A stretch of DNA of 64,000 nucleotides from Chloroflexi bacterium bin125. GTDB taxonomy: Bacteria; Chloroflexota; Dehalococcoidia; Bin125. Position numbers and translations under genes: made by a program. Location of the stretch: positions 124,001-188,000 of the forward strand of contig MPNM01000002.1 in NCBI GenBank assembly GCA_002239025.1, read 5' to 3'. Below are positions 27,091 to 36,379 of the stretch, one piece after another. Position 1 is the first letter of the stretch, and each line of letters starts with the position of its first letter. The notes under the pieces are model-generated. The model saw only the letters and a program-made list of their open reading frames with translations. It had not been told where the DNA came from and made no database searches.

Positions 27091-28947
27091 TTACTCGACC
27101 GTCACGGTCTTGGCGAGATTGCGCGGCTGGTCAATATCGAGTCCGCGAGCCAGGGCGATGTGATAGGCGAGCAGTTGGATTACAGGTGTGAGCGAGAACG
27201 GCGTGAGCAGCGGTGGGGCCGGTGGGATGCCAATGAAATGGTCGACCAAGTCAATGAGTTCCTCATCACCCTCGTCGCCGATGGCGATGACGGGCGCACG
27301 CCGAGCGCTGACCTGTTGGATGGCAGACGTCATCTTGTCAAACAACGGTCCGCGAGGGGCCAGCGCGATCACCGGGAAGTCCTGGTCGAGCAGGGCGATT
27401 GGTCCATGCTTCATTTCGCCGGCGGCGTAGCCCTCGGCGTGGACATACGAGATCTCCTTGCACTTCAGGGCAGCTTCCATCGCCAGCGGGTGCTCGATTC
27501 CTCGTCCGAGAACAAGGAAGTTTGCTGCCGAGCCGAAGCGCTGCGCGATTTCAGCACAGCGCTCGCCACGCTGTATGCCTCGGTCGACGAGGGACGGCGC
27601 AGTCAATAGCTGTTCAAGGCGAGTTGACAGGTCGTCGTCGCTGAGGCGCCCCTGGACTCGCCCGATTCGGCAGGCGAGCAAGTACAAGGCTGCCAGAGAA
27701 CCCACGAACGTCTTGGTCGAGGCCACACCGACTTCGGGTCCGCAGCGCATGATGATGGACGCGTCCGCCTGCCGCGTTGCTTCCGAGCCTTCGACGTTTG
27801 TGATCACAACCTGGGGCGCGCCCCAACGATCGCGGACATGTTTCATCGCGCCGAGCGTGTCGATGGTCTCGCCCGACTGCGTGACCGCGACGACCAGCGT
27901 CGAGGGTCCCAGTAGCGGCGCGCGGAAGCGAAACTCCGAGGCGTTGTCGAAATCGGCGGGAATGCCGGCGATCTGTTCCATCCACCAGCGGCCGATCATC
28001 GCTGCGTGGAGCGACGTGCCCATGCCAATGACGAGGACGCGATCAATGGACCGGAGCGTTTCGTCGGAAATGCTGAGATCGTCGGGAAGCGCACTGGCCG
28101 GGTCGAGGCGGGCACGTCCGCGAATCGTGTCTGAGAGCGCGCGCGGTTGCTCATGGATTTCCTTGAGCATGAAGTGTCGATACGGACCCCGGGCTATTGC
28201 GACGGGGTCGAGGTCAACTTGTCTCGGTTCTGGCCTAATGCTCGCATGGTCGGATCGCCTGACCCTGAGATCGTCGGCCGTAATCGTTGCGATGTCTCCA
28301 TCATCGAGGTGATACACCGTTGTGGTGTGGGGAAGCAGCGCCGGGAGATCGCTGGCGATGAACATCTCGCCCTCGCCGTAGCCGATGACGATGCCCCCGG
28401 CTGAACCTGTTCGAGCCGCATAGATGCGTCCTGGATCCGTCCGGTGTACGGCTGCGATCGCATTGGCTCCGTTCAGACGGCCGATTGCATATGCGAGCGC
28501 GGCTTCAAACGAGCGTCCCATGGCGAGTTCACGTGAAATCAGTTCAGGGATCACCTCGGTGTCGGTGTCTGATTGCCAGGTGCGACCTTCGGTGTCGAGC
28601 GTTTCCTGCAGTTCGGCCTTAAGCTCCCTGTAGTTTTCGACGATGCCGTTCTGCACCACTATCACGTCTCCGGCCGAGGAGGCGTGCGGATGTGCGTTTC
28701 GATCGGATGGCTCGCCGTGAGTCGCCCAGCGCGTGTGCCCAATTCCCGCTGCACCCGCCGGCATCTCGGTGATGGCCGCTTGCAAATCACGGAGTTTGCC
28801 TTGCCGCTTGAGCACGGCCAGTGCGCCGTCACGGTCAACGACAGCGATGCCTGATGAGTCGTAGCCGCGGTACTCGAGTCGCTGCAAGCCCTCGAGCAGA
28901 ATGGGACCTGCCGCCTGATGGCCGATGTAACCAACGATGCCACACAT
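27091..28947 (-). CDS. glmS: glutamine--fructose-6-phosphate aminotransferase (isomerizing)
   Basis: 618 residues. The Ntn glutaminase domain starts with catalytic Cys2 (MCGIVGYIG; LEYRGYDSSGIAV). The Asn/Gly oxyanion segment and two SIS sugar-isomerase domains follow (GMGTSLHAAMIG; TQSGETIDTLGA; ALKCKEISYVHAEGYAAGEMKHGPIAL). It makes glucosamine-6-phosphate for UDP-GlcNAc and thus peptidoglycan. It begins 15 nt after the DUF512 gene. There is no glmS ribozyme: the preceding 15 nt leave no space for one. glmU lies elsewhere in the window (46866-48278). Confidence 0.97.
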   Translation of the reverse strand: MCGIVGYIGHQAAGPILLEGLQRLEYRGYDSSGIAVVDRDGALAVLKRQGKLRDLQAAITEMPAGAAGIGHTRWATHGEPSDRNAHPHASSAGDVIVVQNGIVENYRELKAELQETLDTEGRTWQSDTDTEVIPELISRELAMGRSFEAALAYAIGRLNGANAIAAVHRTDPGRIYAARTGSAGGIVIGYGEGEMFIASDLPALLPHTTTVYHLDDGDIATITADDLRVRRSDHASIRPEPRQVDLDPVAIARGPYRHFMLKEIHEQPRALSDTIRGRARLDPASALPDDLSISDETLRSIDRVLVIGMGTSLHAAMIGRWWMEQIAGIPADFDNASEFRFRAPLLGPSTLVVAVTQSGETIDTLGAMKHVRDRWGAPQVVITNVEGSEATRQADASIIMRCGPEVGVASTKTFVGSLAALYLLACRIGRVQGRLSDDDLSTRLEQLLTAPSLVDRGIQRGERCAEIAQRFGSAANFLVLGRGIEHPLAMEAALKCKEISYVHAEGYAAGEMKHGPIALLDQDFPVIALAPRGPLFDKMTSAIQQVSARRAPVIAIGDEGDEELIDLVDHFIGIPPAPPLLTPFSLTPVIQLLAYHIALARGLDIDQPRNLAKTVTVE

Positions 28948-28962
28948 GAGAATGCCCTGCGT

Positions 28963-30384
28963 CTACCCCGCCACAGGAGTCGTCCAGCTACGTCCGTTGG
29001 AACGCTGATTCGGCTGCGGCTGCCTGCGAGCCGATTCAATGCTGTCGACGCCTTCAGTTATTGACTGTAGAAGCTCCGAGAGCGTGTAGACGAATGAAAT
29101 GGGTCGATTGAGTTGCGATTCCAACTGATCTGGAGTGAGATCGTCGAGGAATTTGGCGCCGAAGTAGTCGAGCGAGGCTCGAGGCAGGAATATGCGCTCT
29201 GGCAGGTCGCGTTTAGACAGCGCTGAAAGGTAGTCGCGGCCGGGAATCAGTCCACTGACATTGACTCGCGAGCCGAACAGCGTATTGGTGATAGGCACGA
29301 TGGTGAAGTCAACGCCGGTCAACTCGGCGGCCTCGTCGCAAAGCGCTTGCATTGTCGGTGCGATGAGCGTCCCGCAGGCGATGAGCGCTGAAGTTTCGGG
29401 AACGTCAAGCCGACCCTCTTGGATCCTTCGCTTCGTCTTTCGCCAATCGTCGACAAGCGTGCGGGTCATGCCGATGCCGTTTTCCCATTGCGGGAATCCG
29501 TCGTAGCGTCTGGCCGAAGGAATCTGGGCGTCGGCGGTGAGATAGAACTCGTCGCTCGGGAAGACCACTGATCGTCCGCGCTCAGCGCGCGCGGCTCGTT
29601 GCCAGCGACGCAGTTGCTTGACGACTCGCCGCGCCTCCGCCGGACTGTGGGCGCGCATGCCGTCATCGCCGATTCGCTGCTCACCCTCGAGCGATGAGCC
29701 GACTGGGACTACGCCGATCGACGTGACATTGTCCTGACGCAGCAGATCACCAACGGTCTGGTCCAGGGCGTCGCCGTCGTTCACGCCGGGGCAGAGCACG
29801 ACCTGTGTGTGCGCCTCGATTCGCATGTCGGCGAGGCGGCGTAGCTGGTCGAGGATGTCTGGAGCGGTGCGGTTTCCGAGCAGTTGTCGGCGCAGATTCA
29901 GATCGGTCGCGTGAACGCTGACGTGCATGGGGCTCAGTCGTTGCTCTTCGAGACGTACCCAGTCGTCGTCGGAGAGATTTGTCAGCGTGACGAAGTTGCC
30001 GTGTAGAAATGAAAGACGGTAATCGTCGTCCTTGATGTACAGCGGCTTACGTAGGCCCTTGGGCAATCCCTTGAGAAAGCAAAAGAAGCACTTGTTGTTG
30101 CAGATGCGCGTGCCGTCGAAGGCATCGTCCTCAAACTCGATGCCGATCGGTTCATCGATTGGTTTCTCGAACTCGACCAGCCCGACTTCGCCCTGATGGA
30201 CAACTTCGAGCTCAACAATGTCGTCGGTGGTCTGGAAGCGATAGTCGACGGGATCACGAATCGGCTGCCCGTTAACGGCGAGCACCTGATCGCCCGGTTG
30301 CAGTCCGGCTTCTGCTGCTAACGAGTCAGGATCGATGGCGCTGATAGCCCCCGCGGGCACTGAGGAGCGACGCTTTTGTGTCAT
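28963..30384 (-). CDS. DUF512 family radical-SAM protein with N-terminal PDZ domain
   Basis: 473 residues from the ATG at 30384, chosen over 30477, which would run 60 nt into ispH. A PDZ-like domain (about 10-70, SLAAEAGLQPGDQVLAVNGQPI) is followed by a radical-SAM-like motif CNNKCFFCF (C95, C99, C102). The DUF512 region then runs to the end (HVSVHATDLNLRRQLLGN; LCPGVNDGDAL). The family is widespread in Firmicutes and Chloroflexota near ribosome-associated GTPase genes; the substrate is not known to me. Follows ispH in the operon (34-nt gap), with glmS next. Confidence 0.9.
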   Translation of the reverse strand: MTQKRRSSVPAGAISAIDPDSLAAEAGLQPGDQVLAVNGQPIRDPVDYRFQTTDDIVELEVVHQGEVGLVEFEKPIDEPIGIEFEDDAFDGTRICNNKCFFCFLKGLPKGLRKPLYIKDDDYRLSFLHGNFVTLTNLSDDDWVRLEEQRLSPMHVSVHATDLNLRRQLLGNRTAPDILDQLRRLADMRIEAHTQVVLCPGVNDGDALDQTVGDLLRQDNVTSIGVVPVGSSLEGEQRIGDDGMRAHSPAEARRVVKQLRRWQRAARAERGRSVVFPSDEFYLTADAQIPSARRYDGFPQWENGIGMTRTLVDDWRKTKRRIQEGRLDVPETSALIACGTLIAPTMQALCDEAAELTGVDFTIVPITNTLFGSRVNVSGLIPGRDYLSALSKRDLPERIFLPRASLDYFGAKFLDDLTPDQLESQLNRPISFVYTLSELLQSITEGVDSIESARRQPQPNQRSNGRSWTTPVAG

Positions 30385-30418
30385 CGGGAATCTTGCCGAG
30401 CCGTTGTTGACGTCTCTG

Positions 30419-31294
30419 CTAGACGGTGGCGGAGGCGATCTCGTCAATTTCTTCGATTCGCTTGACCACCGCGTCAATTGAGAAGTCTGGAGTTGAGGCT
30501 CCTGCAGTCACGCCAATGTCGTCGTGCCCGATGAACCATTCCGGTTTCAGTTCGCCCGACGTTTCTACGTGATAGGTCTCAACCCCGTTTGCCCGCGAGA
30601 GTTCGGCCAGGTGTCGCGTGTTGGCGGAGTTGTGTCCACCGACGACGATCATGAGATCGACATCCTGGGTCAGGTCGCGGGTCGCAGCCTGTTGCGATGT
30701 CGTGGCGTTGCAAAGGACGTTCACGACGCGAATCTCAGTGATCTGGTCAATCCTCGCCCGCATCAAGTTGGCGACGAACATGGCAAAGCGTTCGGGGGTA
30801 TGCGTGGTCTGCGAGATTACGCCGATCTTGGCGGGCAAGTAGTCCGGCAGGTCGTCGAGGGTCTCATTCTTGATCACGATGCCTCGTCCGCGGCACCAAC
30901 CAAGGACGCCTTTGACCTCAGGGTGAGTTGGATCTCCGAAGATCACGACGGTAAAACCACGCTCGGCAAGATTTCGGGCGGCTCGCTGCGAACGCGACAC
31001 GAACTGGCAGGTGGTGTCAATGACCTTGAGTCCACGAGCCTCGATATCTCGCACGACGGTTTCACCGACGCCATGTGCAGTGATCGCCACTGTGTCAGTT
31101 TCAACTTCGTCGGCTGTCCGGTCGTTTTTGACCATGATGCCGGTTTCTTCGAGCTGGGCGACGACTTGAGGATTGTGGACGACCTGGCCTAGTGTCGTGA
31201 CCCTGGTGCCGTTTGCGGCGGCCTCTTGCATCATGTCGACGGCACGACGAACGCCAAAGCAGAAGCCCATGTCGCTGGCGCGGTGAATTTTCAT
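30419..31294 (-). CDS. ispH: 4-hydroxy-3-methylbut-2-enyl diphosphate reductase
   Basis: Last step of the MEP isoprenoid pathway, making IPP and DMAPP. 291 residues. The three Fe-S cysteines are C12 (GFCFGVRRAV), C96 (DTTCQFVS) and C195 (NVLCNATTSQQ), and the active-site histidines are H40 and H74. The start overlaps the plsC stop by 4 nt (ATGA), showing translational coupling. Confidence 0.97.
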   Translation of the reverse strand: MKIHRASDMGFCFGVRRAVDMMQEAAANGTRVTTLGQVVHNPQVVAQLEETGIMVKNDRTADEVETDTVAITAHGVGETVVRDIEARGLKVIDTTCQFVSRSQRAARNLAERGFTVVIFGDPTHPEVKGVLGWCRGRGIVIKNETLDDLPDYLPAKIGVISQTTHTPERFAMFVANLMRARIDQITEIRVVNVLCNATTSQQAATRDLTQDVDLMIVVGGHNSANTRHLAELSRANGVETYHVETSGELKPEWFIGHDDIGVTAGASTPDFSIDAVVKRIEEIDEIASATV

Positions 31295-32109
31295 GCTGCG
31301 GCTCCTGGTCTGTCCATTCGCGACCGGTCGGCACTCGCTTCTGGCTCGGCGACGGTGTCGTCGACCAAGTGCGCATACACGCCACGATACGCCGGGGGTA
31401 GCTCTTCGGCAATGGCTCGCATGATTGTGGTATGAGCTTCATCGATGTCGGCGCGGGTCACGCGGCGCCCCTTGGGTTTGACCACGAAGGGATGTGATGC
31501 GGTCATCCGCACCTGGGTTCGCGCAAATAAGGCTCGCCAGCCGGCCCTCATTCGCTCGGAGCCGGTGATTCCCACTGCCACGACGGGAGCCTGCGTTCTC
31601 AGGGCCAGCAAGGCGGTGCCCGAGTGCGCCTCGATCAGCGAGGCGTTCTCGGATCGATGTCCTTCAGGGAACATCCCAACAACCGCTCCGTCTCTGAGCA
31701 GACGCTCGGCCTCGCGGATTGCCAGGCGGTCGCCGGCGCCTCGACGAACCGGGAATGCACCGGACAGCGCGAACAGGTAGCCGATGACCGGCTCTTTCTG
31801 GAAGAGTTCCACCTTGGCCATGTATCGCGGCGAACGTGGATAGATTGCGGACGCCATCATCGCCGGGTCGGCGGATGAGACGTGGTTGGAGGCGATGATC
31901 ACGCCCGTCTTGGGTATTCGGTCGAAATGAACCCACTCACAACGGACGATGCGCAGGAATGCGAATCGGGCGAAAAATCCGGCGACCAGGAACCAGACTC
32001 GCGATGCGTTGGGCATGCCGTACATGCCGATATCGGAGAGCGCCTTGTACTCGCCGAAGATCAGGCGCGTGAGTTGACGTGTTGTCCAGCGATAGATGCG
32101 TCGGCGCAT
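31291..32109 (-). CDS. plsC: 1-acyl-sn-glycerol-3-phosphate acyltransferase
   Basis: 272 residues. PlsC/AGPAT motifs: H-x4-D at H76-D81 (NHVSSADP), a GAFPVRRG block, the FPEGHRS block near residue 147, and a P-V-A type segment. Hydrophobic stretch at about 38-55. It acylates lysophosphatidic acid to phosphatidic acid at the membrane. The C-terminus is polar and extended past the usual domain end. It starts 3 nt after cmk and overlaps ispH, in an arrangement (cmk-plsC-ispH) common in Gram-positive and Chloroflexota genomes. Confidence 0.94.
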   Translation of the reverse strand: MRRRIYRWTTRQLTRLIFGEYKALSDIGMYGMPNASRVWFLVAGFFARFAFLRIVRCEWVHFDRIPKTGVIIASNHVSSADPAMMASAIYPRSPRYMAKVELFQKEPVIGYLFALSGAFPVRRGAGDRLAIREAERLLRDGAVVGMFPEGHRSENASLIEAHSGTALLALRTQAPVVAVGITGSERMRAGWRALFARTQVRMTASHPFVVKPKGRRVTRADIDEAHTTIMRAIAEELPPAYRGVYAHLVDDTVAEPEASADRSRMDRPGAAA

Positions 32110-32112
32110 GGC

Positions 32113-32853
32113 TCATCCCTGCCCTGCCGGAGCGGCGTCGGGGACGCGGGCCAGGTTTGGGATTCTCTCGCGAATGATCGCCTCCGCGGCGTCAATCGCC
32201 TGTCCGAGTGTGAGATTTGAGGTGTCGAGAGTGATCGCATCTGGAGACGCAATGAGCGGTGAAGTCTCGCGGCTGCGGTCGCGTGCGTCTCGACGTTGTG
32301 TGGCTTTGAGCACAGACGCTTCGTCTGTGCCGCCATTTTGCTCGGCCGCGCGACGCCTAGCGCGTACTTCCTCGCTGGCGTCGAGGAAGATCTTGACTGG
32401 TGCATCGGGCAGCACCACGGTTCCGATGTCGCGGCCAACCACGATCATGCAGCCATCAGTCGCCTGGTCCTGCTGAATCTGGACCATCAGCAACCGAACG
32501 CCAGCAATTGCGGCGACTGTCGGCACTCCAGACTCGACAGCGGATTCACGCAGATACGGAGTGGCATTGACGTTGTCGACATACACGTCCAGATCGGGGG
32601 CGTCGCTCCCCGCACTTGGCAGCAGCCGAAATTCTGACCCGCGTATCAGGTCAGTGACAGTCTCACCATCGTCGAGATAAACCCCGCGACGCTGAGCCTG
32701 CCAGGTGGCTGCGCGATACATGATGCCGGTGTCGAACAAACGCCAGCCTAATCTGGTCGCGAGGGCGCGACCGACCACGGTCTTGCCTGACGCGACGGGG
32801 CCATCGATCGCAACCACCTGGTGTTTGCAATCGGCAACGGACGCTTGTTCCAT
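32113..32853 (-). CDS. cmk: cytidylate kinase
   Basis: Phosphorylates CMP/dCMP with ATP. 246 residues, a little longer than the usual 220-230. Walker A GPVASGKT at residues 18-25, followed by LFDTGIMYRA (NMP-binding) and GRDIGTVVLPDAPVKIFLDAS. The ATG has no SD but a TACTAT box 6 nt upstream, suggesting it can be transcribed from its own leaderless promoter as well as from upstream rluB (24-nt gap). Confidence 0.96.
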   Translation of the reverse strand: MEQASVADCKHQVVAIDGPVASGKTVVGRALATRLGWRLFDTGIMYRAATWQAQRRGVYLDDGETVTDLIRGSEFRLLPSAGSDAPDLDVYVDNVNATPYLRESAVESGVPTVAAIAGVRLLMVQIQQDQATDGCMIVVGRDIGTVVLPDAPVKIFLDASEEVRARRRAAEQNGGTDEASVLKATQRRDARDRSRETSPLIASPDAITLDTSNLTLGQAIDAAEAIIRERIPNLARVPDAAPAGQG

Positions 32854-32859
32854 ACGGGA

Positions 32860-32865
32860 ATAGTA
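32860..32865 (-). promoter_or_regulatory. candidate -10 box (TACTAT) for cmk
   Basis: Read on the minus strand it precedes the cmk ATG by exactly 6 nt in the rluB-cmk gap, where no SD is present. No clear -35. Confidence 0.35.
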
Positions 32866-32877
32866 GTGGCGAGAGAG

Positions 32878-33657
32878 CTAGCGCTCAGCTTCGGCGGAGT
32901 CATCAACCAGCCCGGCGGCTCGGCGCAGCAGCCGAATCTCGCGCCGGCTCAGCGGTCGCACGACCCCTTCGGGCAGGTCCTGCAGTAGTAGCGGACCGAA
33001 TCGAACACGCCGCAATGTCACGACGGGATGCCCGATGGCGTCGCAAAGCCGCCGGACCTCGCGTTTGCGTCCGGTGTGCAGCGTCAGGGTCATCCATGAT
33101 GTCGTGCGACGGTCGCGAAAGCGCCGGCCGGCTCGTCGGGAACGAGCCGGCGTGGCTTGCAACAATTCTCCATCGTCATCGACACCGTTGAAGATGCGGT
33201 CGAGCTCAGTGTCCGTCGGAGTTCCAATCACTTCTGCCAGGTAGACGCGCGGCACCTCGCGGGAGGGATGCAGGAGGCCCGTGACTAGTGGACCATCGTT
33301 GGTGAGCAGGATGAGTCCCTCACTGTCGAGGTCGAGTCGACCGACTGGGACACAGCGCGGCGAGTCACTGGGCAGCAAGTCGATGACGGTTCGTCGACCT
33401 CGGTCATCACGCGCACTGGAGAGTACTCCGCGAGGCTTGTTCAATGCATAGTGGCGCAGTGGCTCCGACTCGGGCAGCGGCCGCCCATCGAGAGTGATCT
33501 CTTGTGTCCGGGGATTGACGCGCAGGGAGAGGTCGGTGGTGACCTGACCGTCAACGGTGACTCGCCGTTCACGGACCAGTGTCTCTGCGCCGCGCCGGGA
33601 TGCGACTCCACTGCGGGCGATGGCGACGGAAATGCGAATGTTGTCGGAGTTGATCAT
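32878..33657 (-). CDS. rluB: rRNA pseudouridine synthase (RluB/RsuA family)
   Basis: 259 residues. N-terminal S4 RNA-binding domain (residues about 7-65; SGVASRRGAETLVRERRVTVDG), then the RsuA/RluB catalytic domain, with the active-site Asp in PVGRLDLDSEGLILLTNDG and the family blocks YALNKPRGVLSS and TGRKREVRRLCDAIGHPV. Modifies 23S U2605 or a related site (target inferred). The ATG overlaps the stop of the lamin-tail gene (ATGA), so translation is coupled. Confidence 0.95.
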   Translation of the reverse strand: MINSDNIRISVAIARSGVASRRGAETLVRERRVTVDGQVTTDLSLRVNPRTQEITLDGRPLPESEPLRHYALNKPRGVLSSARDDRGRRTVIDLLPSDSPRCVPVGRLDLDSEGLILLTNDGPLVTGLLHPSREVPRVYLAEVIGTPTDTELDRIFNGVDDDGELLQATPARSRRAGRRFRDRRTTSWMTLTLHTGRKREVRRLCDAIGHPVVTLRRVRFGPLLLQDLPEGVVRPLSRREIRLLRRAAGLVDDSAEAER

Positions 33658-36128
33658 TGGTCGGGATTCTCATCGTCTCGTTCGAAATCCTGCTCGATGA
33701 GCGGAGCATCGTTGGCGCCGCTGTAGGTCACGCTATCCGTGTTCGGATCAGTCGGTTCGATCTCCGGACGCCATCGGCGCACGAGCAGGGTTGCAATCAC
33801 TCCGATCAGGGCAAAACTCACGATCATCCAGGCATTGGTTCCGCCGTTCTGCGAAGCCGCAACAATCGGAAGGCGCTCTTGCCCCGTGAATTCCGGTTTC
33901 GGAGAAGCCGTACGGAAGGCGTCCCCAAGCAACGGAGTGACCTTGTCGGAGCCAGGTGTGGGTGCTGCAGTCACGACCCATCTCTCGGGATCGAGTGCAA
34001 TCGAGAGTCCACGGTCGGGTGCTGGCAGTTGATCGTCCCCGTAGCGAATCTGATGCACGACGTTGCCCTGCGGATCGATGACTGCAATGGTGTCCGCTTC
34101 GTTGTTGAGGCCGTTACCGATGCGGTCAACAACGAGGACAGGACCTGACAGATCGAGCTCTGCAGTCGAGATCACGAGGTGTGCATTCGCTGGAATCGTG
34201 CCGGACAACGGCGATGTTCGTTCCGTATCGCCCAGACTCCAACCTGTGAGATCGATTGGTTGATCGCCTGGGTTGAACAACTCAAGCCATTCAGGTTGTC
34301 CTGTCAGTGGGGCAGGCATGATCTCTGTGATTCTCAGAGGCTCTCCCCCGTAAGCGACATCTGCGTTCGGTTGGGCAGGAGCAGGCGCGACTGTTGGCTC
34401 ATCGGTTGAGGATGTCGAGAGCGTCGAGAGTGGAGTAGATTCCTGTGCGGACTGCGGGAAGGTCTGCGTCTCAGCATCGGTGCTCAGTCTTCCGGCAGAG
34501 GGTGGAGCGATAACAGCGGCTCTGCCGGGCGAACTCACGTGAACGGATTCGTCCGCCTTGGGCGCCCTGACCGAACTGTGGGTGCGGTCGTTGCCCCAGC
34601 TCACGGCGCTGACCACTTCGCCCTGCGCGTTGATCAAACGCAACTGGTCGCCGGTGTTAGCCAGTCCGTTGCCGATGCGGCCATCCTCGATAATGGCCGA
34701 AATCGCCGGATCTGCTTCGGTAGAGACACCGACAACAACGGATGATCTGGGCGGAATGATCAGATCACCGAGCGGGTCCGATGTCGTGTTGTCAGCGATT
34801 GTCCACCCGCTGAGCGAGACCGGCTGATGGGTCGAGTTCGTGATTTCGAACCACTCGAACGCGGGATCGTTGCGGCCTTGACCGGCTGTGGGATGTACCT
34901 CGCTGATCCAGACACCAGCCTCCTCAGACTCCTGGTCGGCGAAGCTCGGGAGTTGCGGGCGCTCGATGTCTTGAGATACGTCGGTCTGTCGTGCGGCAGA
35001 TCGTCGCGGGATGGACCCGATGATCAGACGATCTCCAAGATCAATGGTCTGGAACCAGGGAACTCGAGGATGAACGCGTGCCGGCGGACTGAAACGCACC
35101 GGCTCACCTGGAGGGGGCGCAGATTGTCGGTGGAATGTGTCGTCGTCGCCCCAGCTAGCGGTCGCTAGCCAGTTGCCGTGCTGGTCTCGCAGGACCAGAT
35201 GACCTCCCCGTCGAGACAAGCCTGCTCCGATCTTGCCATCCGGCTCGATGACTTCGAATGACTCGTCGGGCAGAAGCCGAACCGAACGGAGTTTGACCAG
35301 GGAATTGCCTACCGTGAGGGACCAGTTCACGGTCAGGAGCGGCTTGTCTGAGATGTTCTTGATGGTGATCGACTCCGCATGTCCGACCGGCGGATCGACC
35401 TGTGCCATGGTGATTCTCATGGTGGTGTCGGGCAGCGGATGGCGGTGTCGCTCCGGTTCCGCGCTGATCGCTTCCCCCACGGTCCAGGGAGTCAATGAGT
35501 CGGACAGCGTTTGACCGCCGGTCGGAGTTCGAATGATCGACTGTCGCGGATTGGGTGGGTCGATGGCCCTGGGAGTTCGGACCGATCCCCAACTCACTGC
35601 GTCGTAACGGACTCCGAGTGGATTGACCAGCGCCACCCGGTCGCCGTCATTGCGCAGGCCTGTTCCGATGTTGGCCGACTCAAGGATGACCAGAGATCGG
35701 CCAGCAGGCACTGCGATGTCTGCGCTGCTTCCAACGACCAAGACGGCTCCTCCAGGTTCAATCTCGAAATCTGGCAGCTGCGCGATGGCCTGAGCATCCT
35801 CGATCGTCCAGCCTTCGAGACTGACCGGGTATCGCTCGAGGTTCTGTATCTCGACCCACTCGTTGGAATCCGTGGAGGATTCACTGGCGACGACGCTGGG
35901 ATGGACCTCGGAGATGACCAGTCGCGGGTCGTGCGACGCCTTTGCCGAACCTCCGAGGTTCGCTAAAGAGAACAGGAGAGTGATGATGGCAAGCGCAGCT
36001 ACAAGTTCAGGAAGCAATCGTGACGCGGCGTCGAACCGTGGTGTGCTCTTCAACGAGAATCGTCTGCGTGTGCTGCGGTGCCGGTGAGATGATTTGGCGA
36101 GCCTTGTCGGCCAGCGCTGGTGCAGCAT
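33654..36128 (-). CDS. large surface protein with repeated lamin-tail domains and C-terminal membrane anchor
   Basis: Up to 824 residues. A hydrophobic signal/anchor segment sits at about 41-62 (LVAALAIITLLFSLANL). Then come four lamin-tail (LTD) beta-sandwich units, at about 70-190, 225-345, 405-530 and 595-710; three show the EWVEIQN / EWFEITN / EWLELFN strand, followed by P(V/I)(S/D)L.GW and GNGL/GTGLRNDGD blocks. Pro/Ser/Thr-rich linkers separate them, one single helix lies near 760-785 (IVSFALIGVIATLLV), and the cytoplasmic tail is acidic. LTDs occur in secreted nucleases and surface proteins; no nuclease domain is seen. The start is unsure: the ORF as drawn overlaps the 94-aa gene by 122 nt, and a TTG at 36017 would remove most of that. 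Confidence 0.8.
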   Translation of the reverse strand: MLHQRWPTRLAKSSHRHRSTRRRFSLKSTPRFDAASRLLPELVAALAIITLLFSLANLGGSAKASHDPRLVISEVHPSVVASESSTDSNEWVEIQNLERYPVSLEGWTIEDAQAIAQLPDFEIEPGGAVLVVGSSADIAVPAGRSLVILESANIGTGLRNDGDRVALVNPLGVRYDAVSWGSVRTPRAIDPPNPRQSIIRTPTGGQTLSDSLTPWTVGEAISAEPERHRHPLPDTTMRITMAQVDPPVGHAESITIKNISDKPLLTVNWSLTVGNSLVKLRSVRLLPDESFEVIEPDGKIGAGLSRRGGHLVLRDQHGNWLATASWGDDDTFHRQSAPPPGEPVRFSPPARVHPRVPWFQTIDLGDRLIIGSIPRRSAARQTDVSQDIERPQLPSFADQESEEAGVWISEVHPTAGQGRNDPAFEWFEITNSTHQPVSLSGWTIADNTTSDPLGDLIIPPRSSVVVGVSTEADPAISAIIEDGRIGNGLANTGDQLRLINAQGEVVSAVSWGNDRTHSSVRAPKADESVHVSSPGRAAVIAPPSAGRLSTDAETQTFPQSAQESTPLSTLSTSSTDEPTVAPAPAQPNADVAYGGEPLRITEIMPAPLTGQPEWLELFNPGDQPIDLTGWSLGDTERTSPLSGTIPANAHLVISTAELDLSGPVLVVDRIGNGLNNEADTIAVIDPQGNVVHQIRYGDDQLPAPDRGLSIALDPERWVVTAAPTPGSDKVTPLLGDAFRTASPKPEFTGQERLPIVAASQNGGTNAWMIVSFALIGVIATLLVRRWRPEIEPTDPNTDSVTYSGANDAPLIEQDFERDDENPDQ

Positions 36129-36291
36129 AGCGAGCCGTGAACTCAGCGACAGCCGCAGCGGCGATCAGGCCAGCGGCGCTACGCAGCGCAGGTATGAATG
36201 GGGCCAGATCCTCGCGGATCGCAGGCAGCAGCGCAGATGGACGCGGCTCAATGATTGTGGGCGTGAGCACTCGCGTCTCTCGGTCAGTCAT
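36007..36291 (-). CDS. small single-span membrane protein, unknown
   Basis: 94 residues from the ATG at 36291. The middle is an Ala-rich hydrophobic helix (about 34-60, SAAGLIAAAAVAEF), and the C-terminal part is polar with an RRR cluster. No family recognised. Support for coding: a TATGAT box 6 nt before the ATG, and position at the head of the LTD-rluB-cmk string. Against: the 3' third overlaps the annotated 5' end of the LTD gene in another frame. Probably real, with the LTD start being further downstream. Confidence 0.5.
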   Translation of the reverse strand: MTDRETRVLTPTIIEPRPSALLPAIREDLAPFIPALRSAAGLIAAAAVAEFTARYAAPALADKARQIISPAPQHTQTILVEEHTTVRRRVTIAS

Positions 36292-36297
36292 GATCAG

Positions 36298-36303
36298 ATC
36301 ATA
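36298..36303 (-). promoter_or_regulatory. candidate -10 box (TATGAT) for the 94-aa gene and downstream string
   Basis: 5 of 6 match to TATAAT on the minus strand, 6 nt before the ATG at 36291, in an unusually AT-rich 60-bp stretch. No clear -35. Would serve the 94-aa, LTD and rluB genes. Confidence 0.4.
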
Positions 36304-36379
36304 TAGATAATGGCCTAAGCGCGTATACAGTTAGTCCCCATCCTCCACACGGGCAGTAACTTTACATAACTGCAGGAAG

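Noticed and set aside
28948-28962. glmS ribozyme
   Set aside because: Only 15 nt separate glmS from the preceding gene; no space for the ribozyme.
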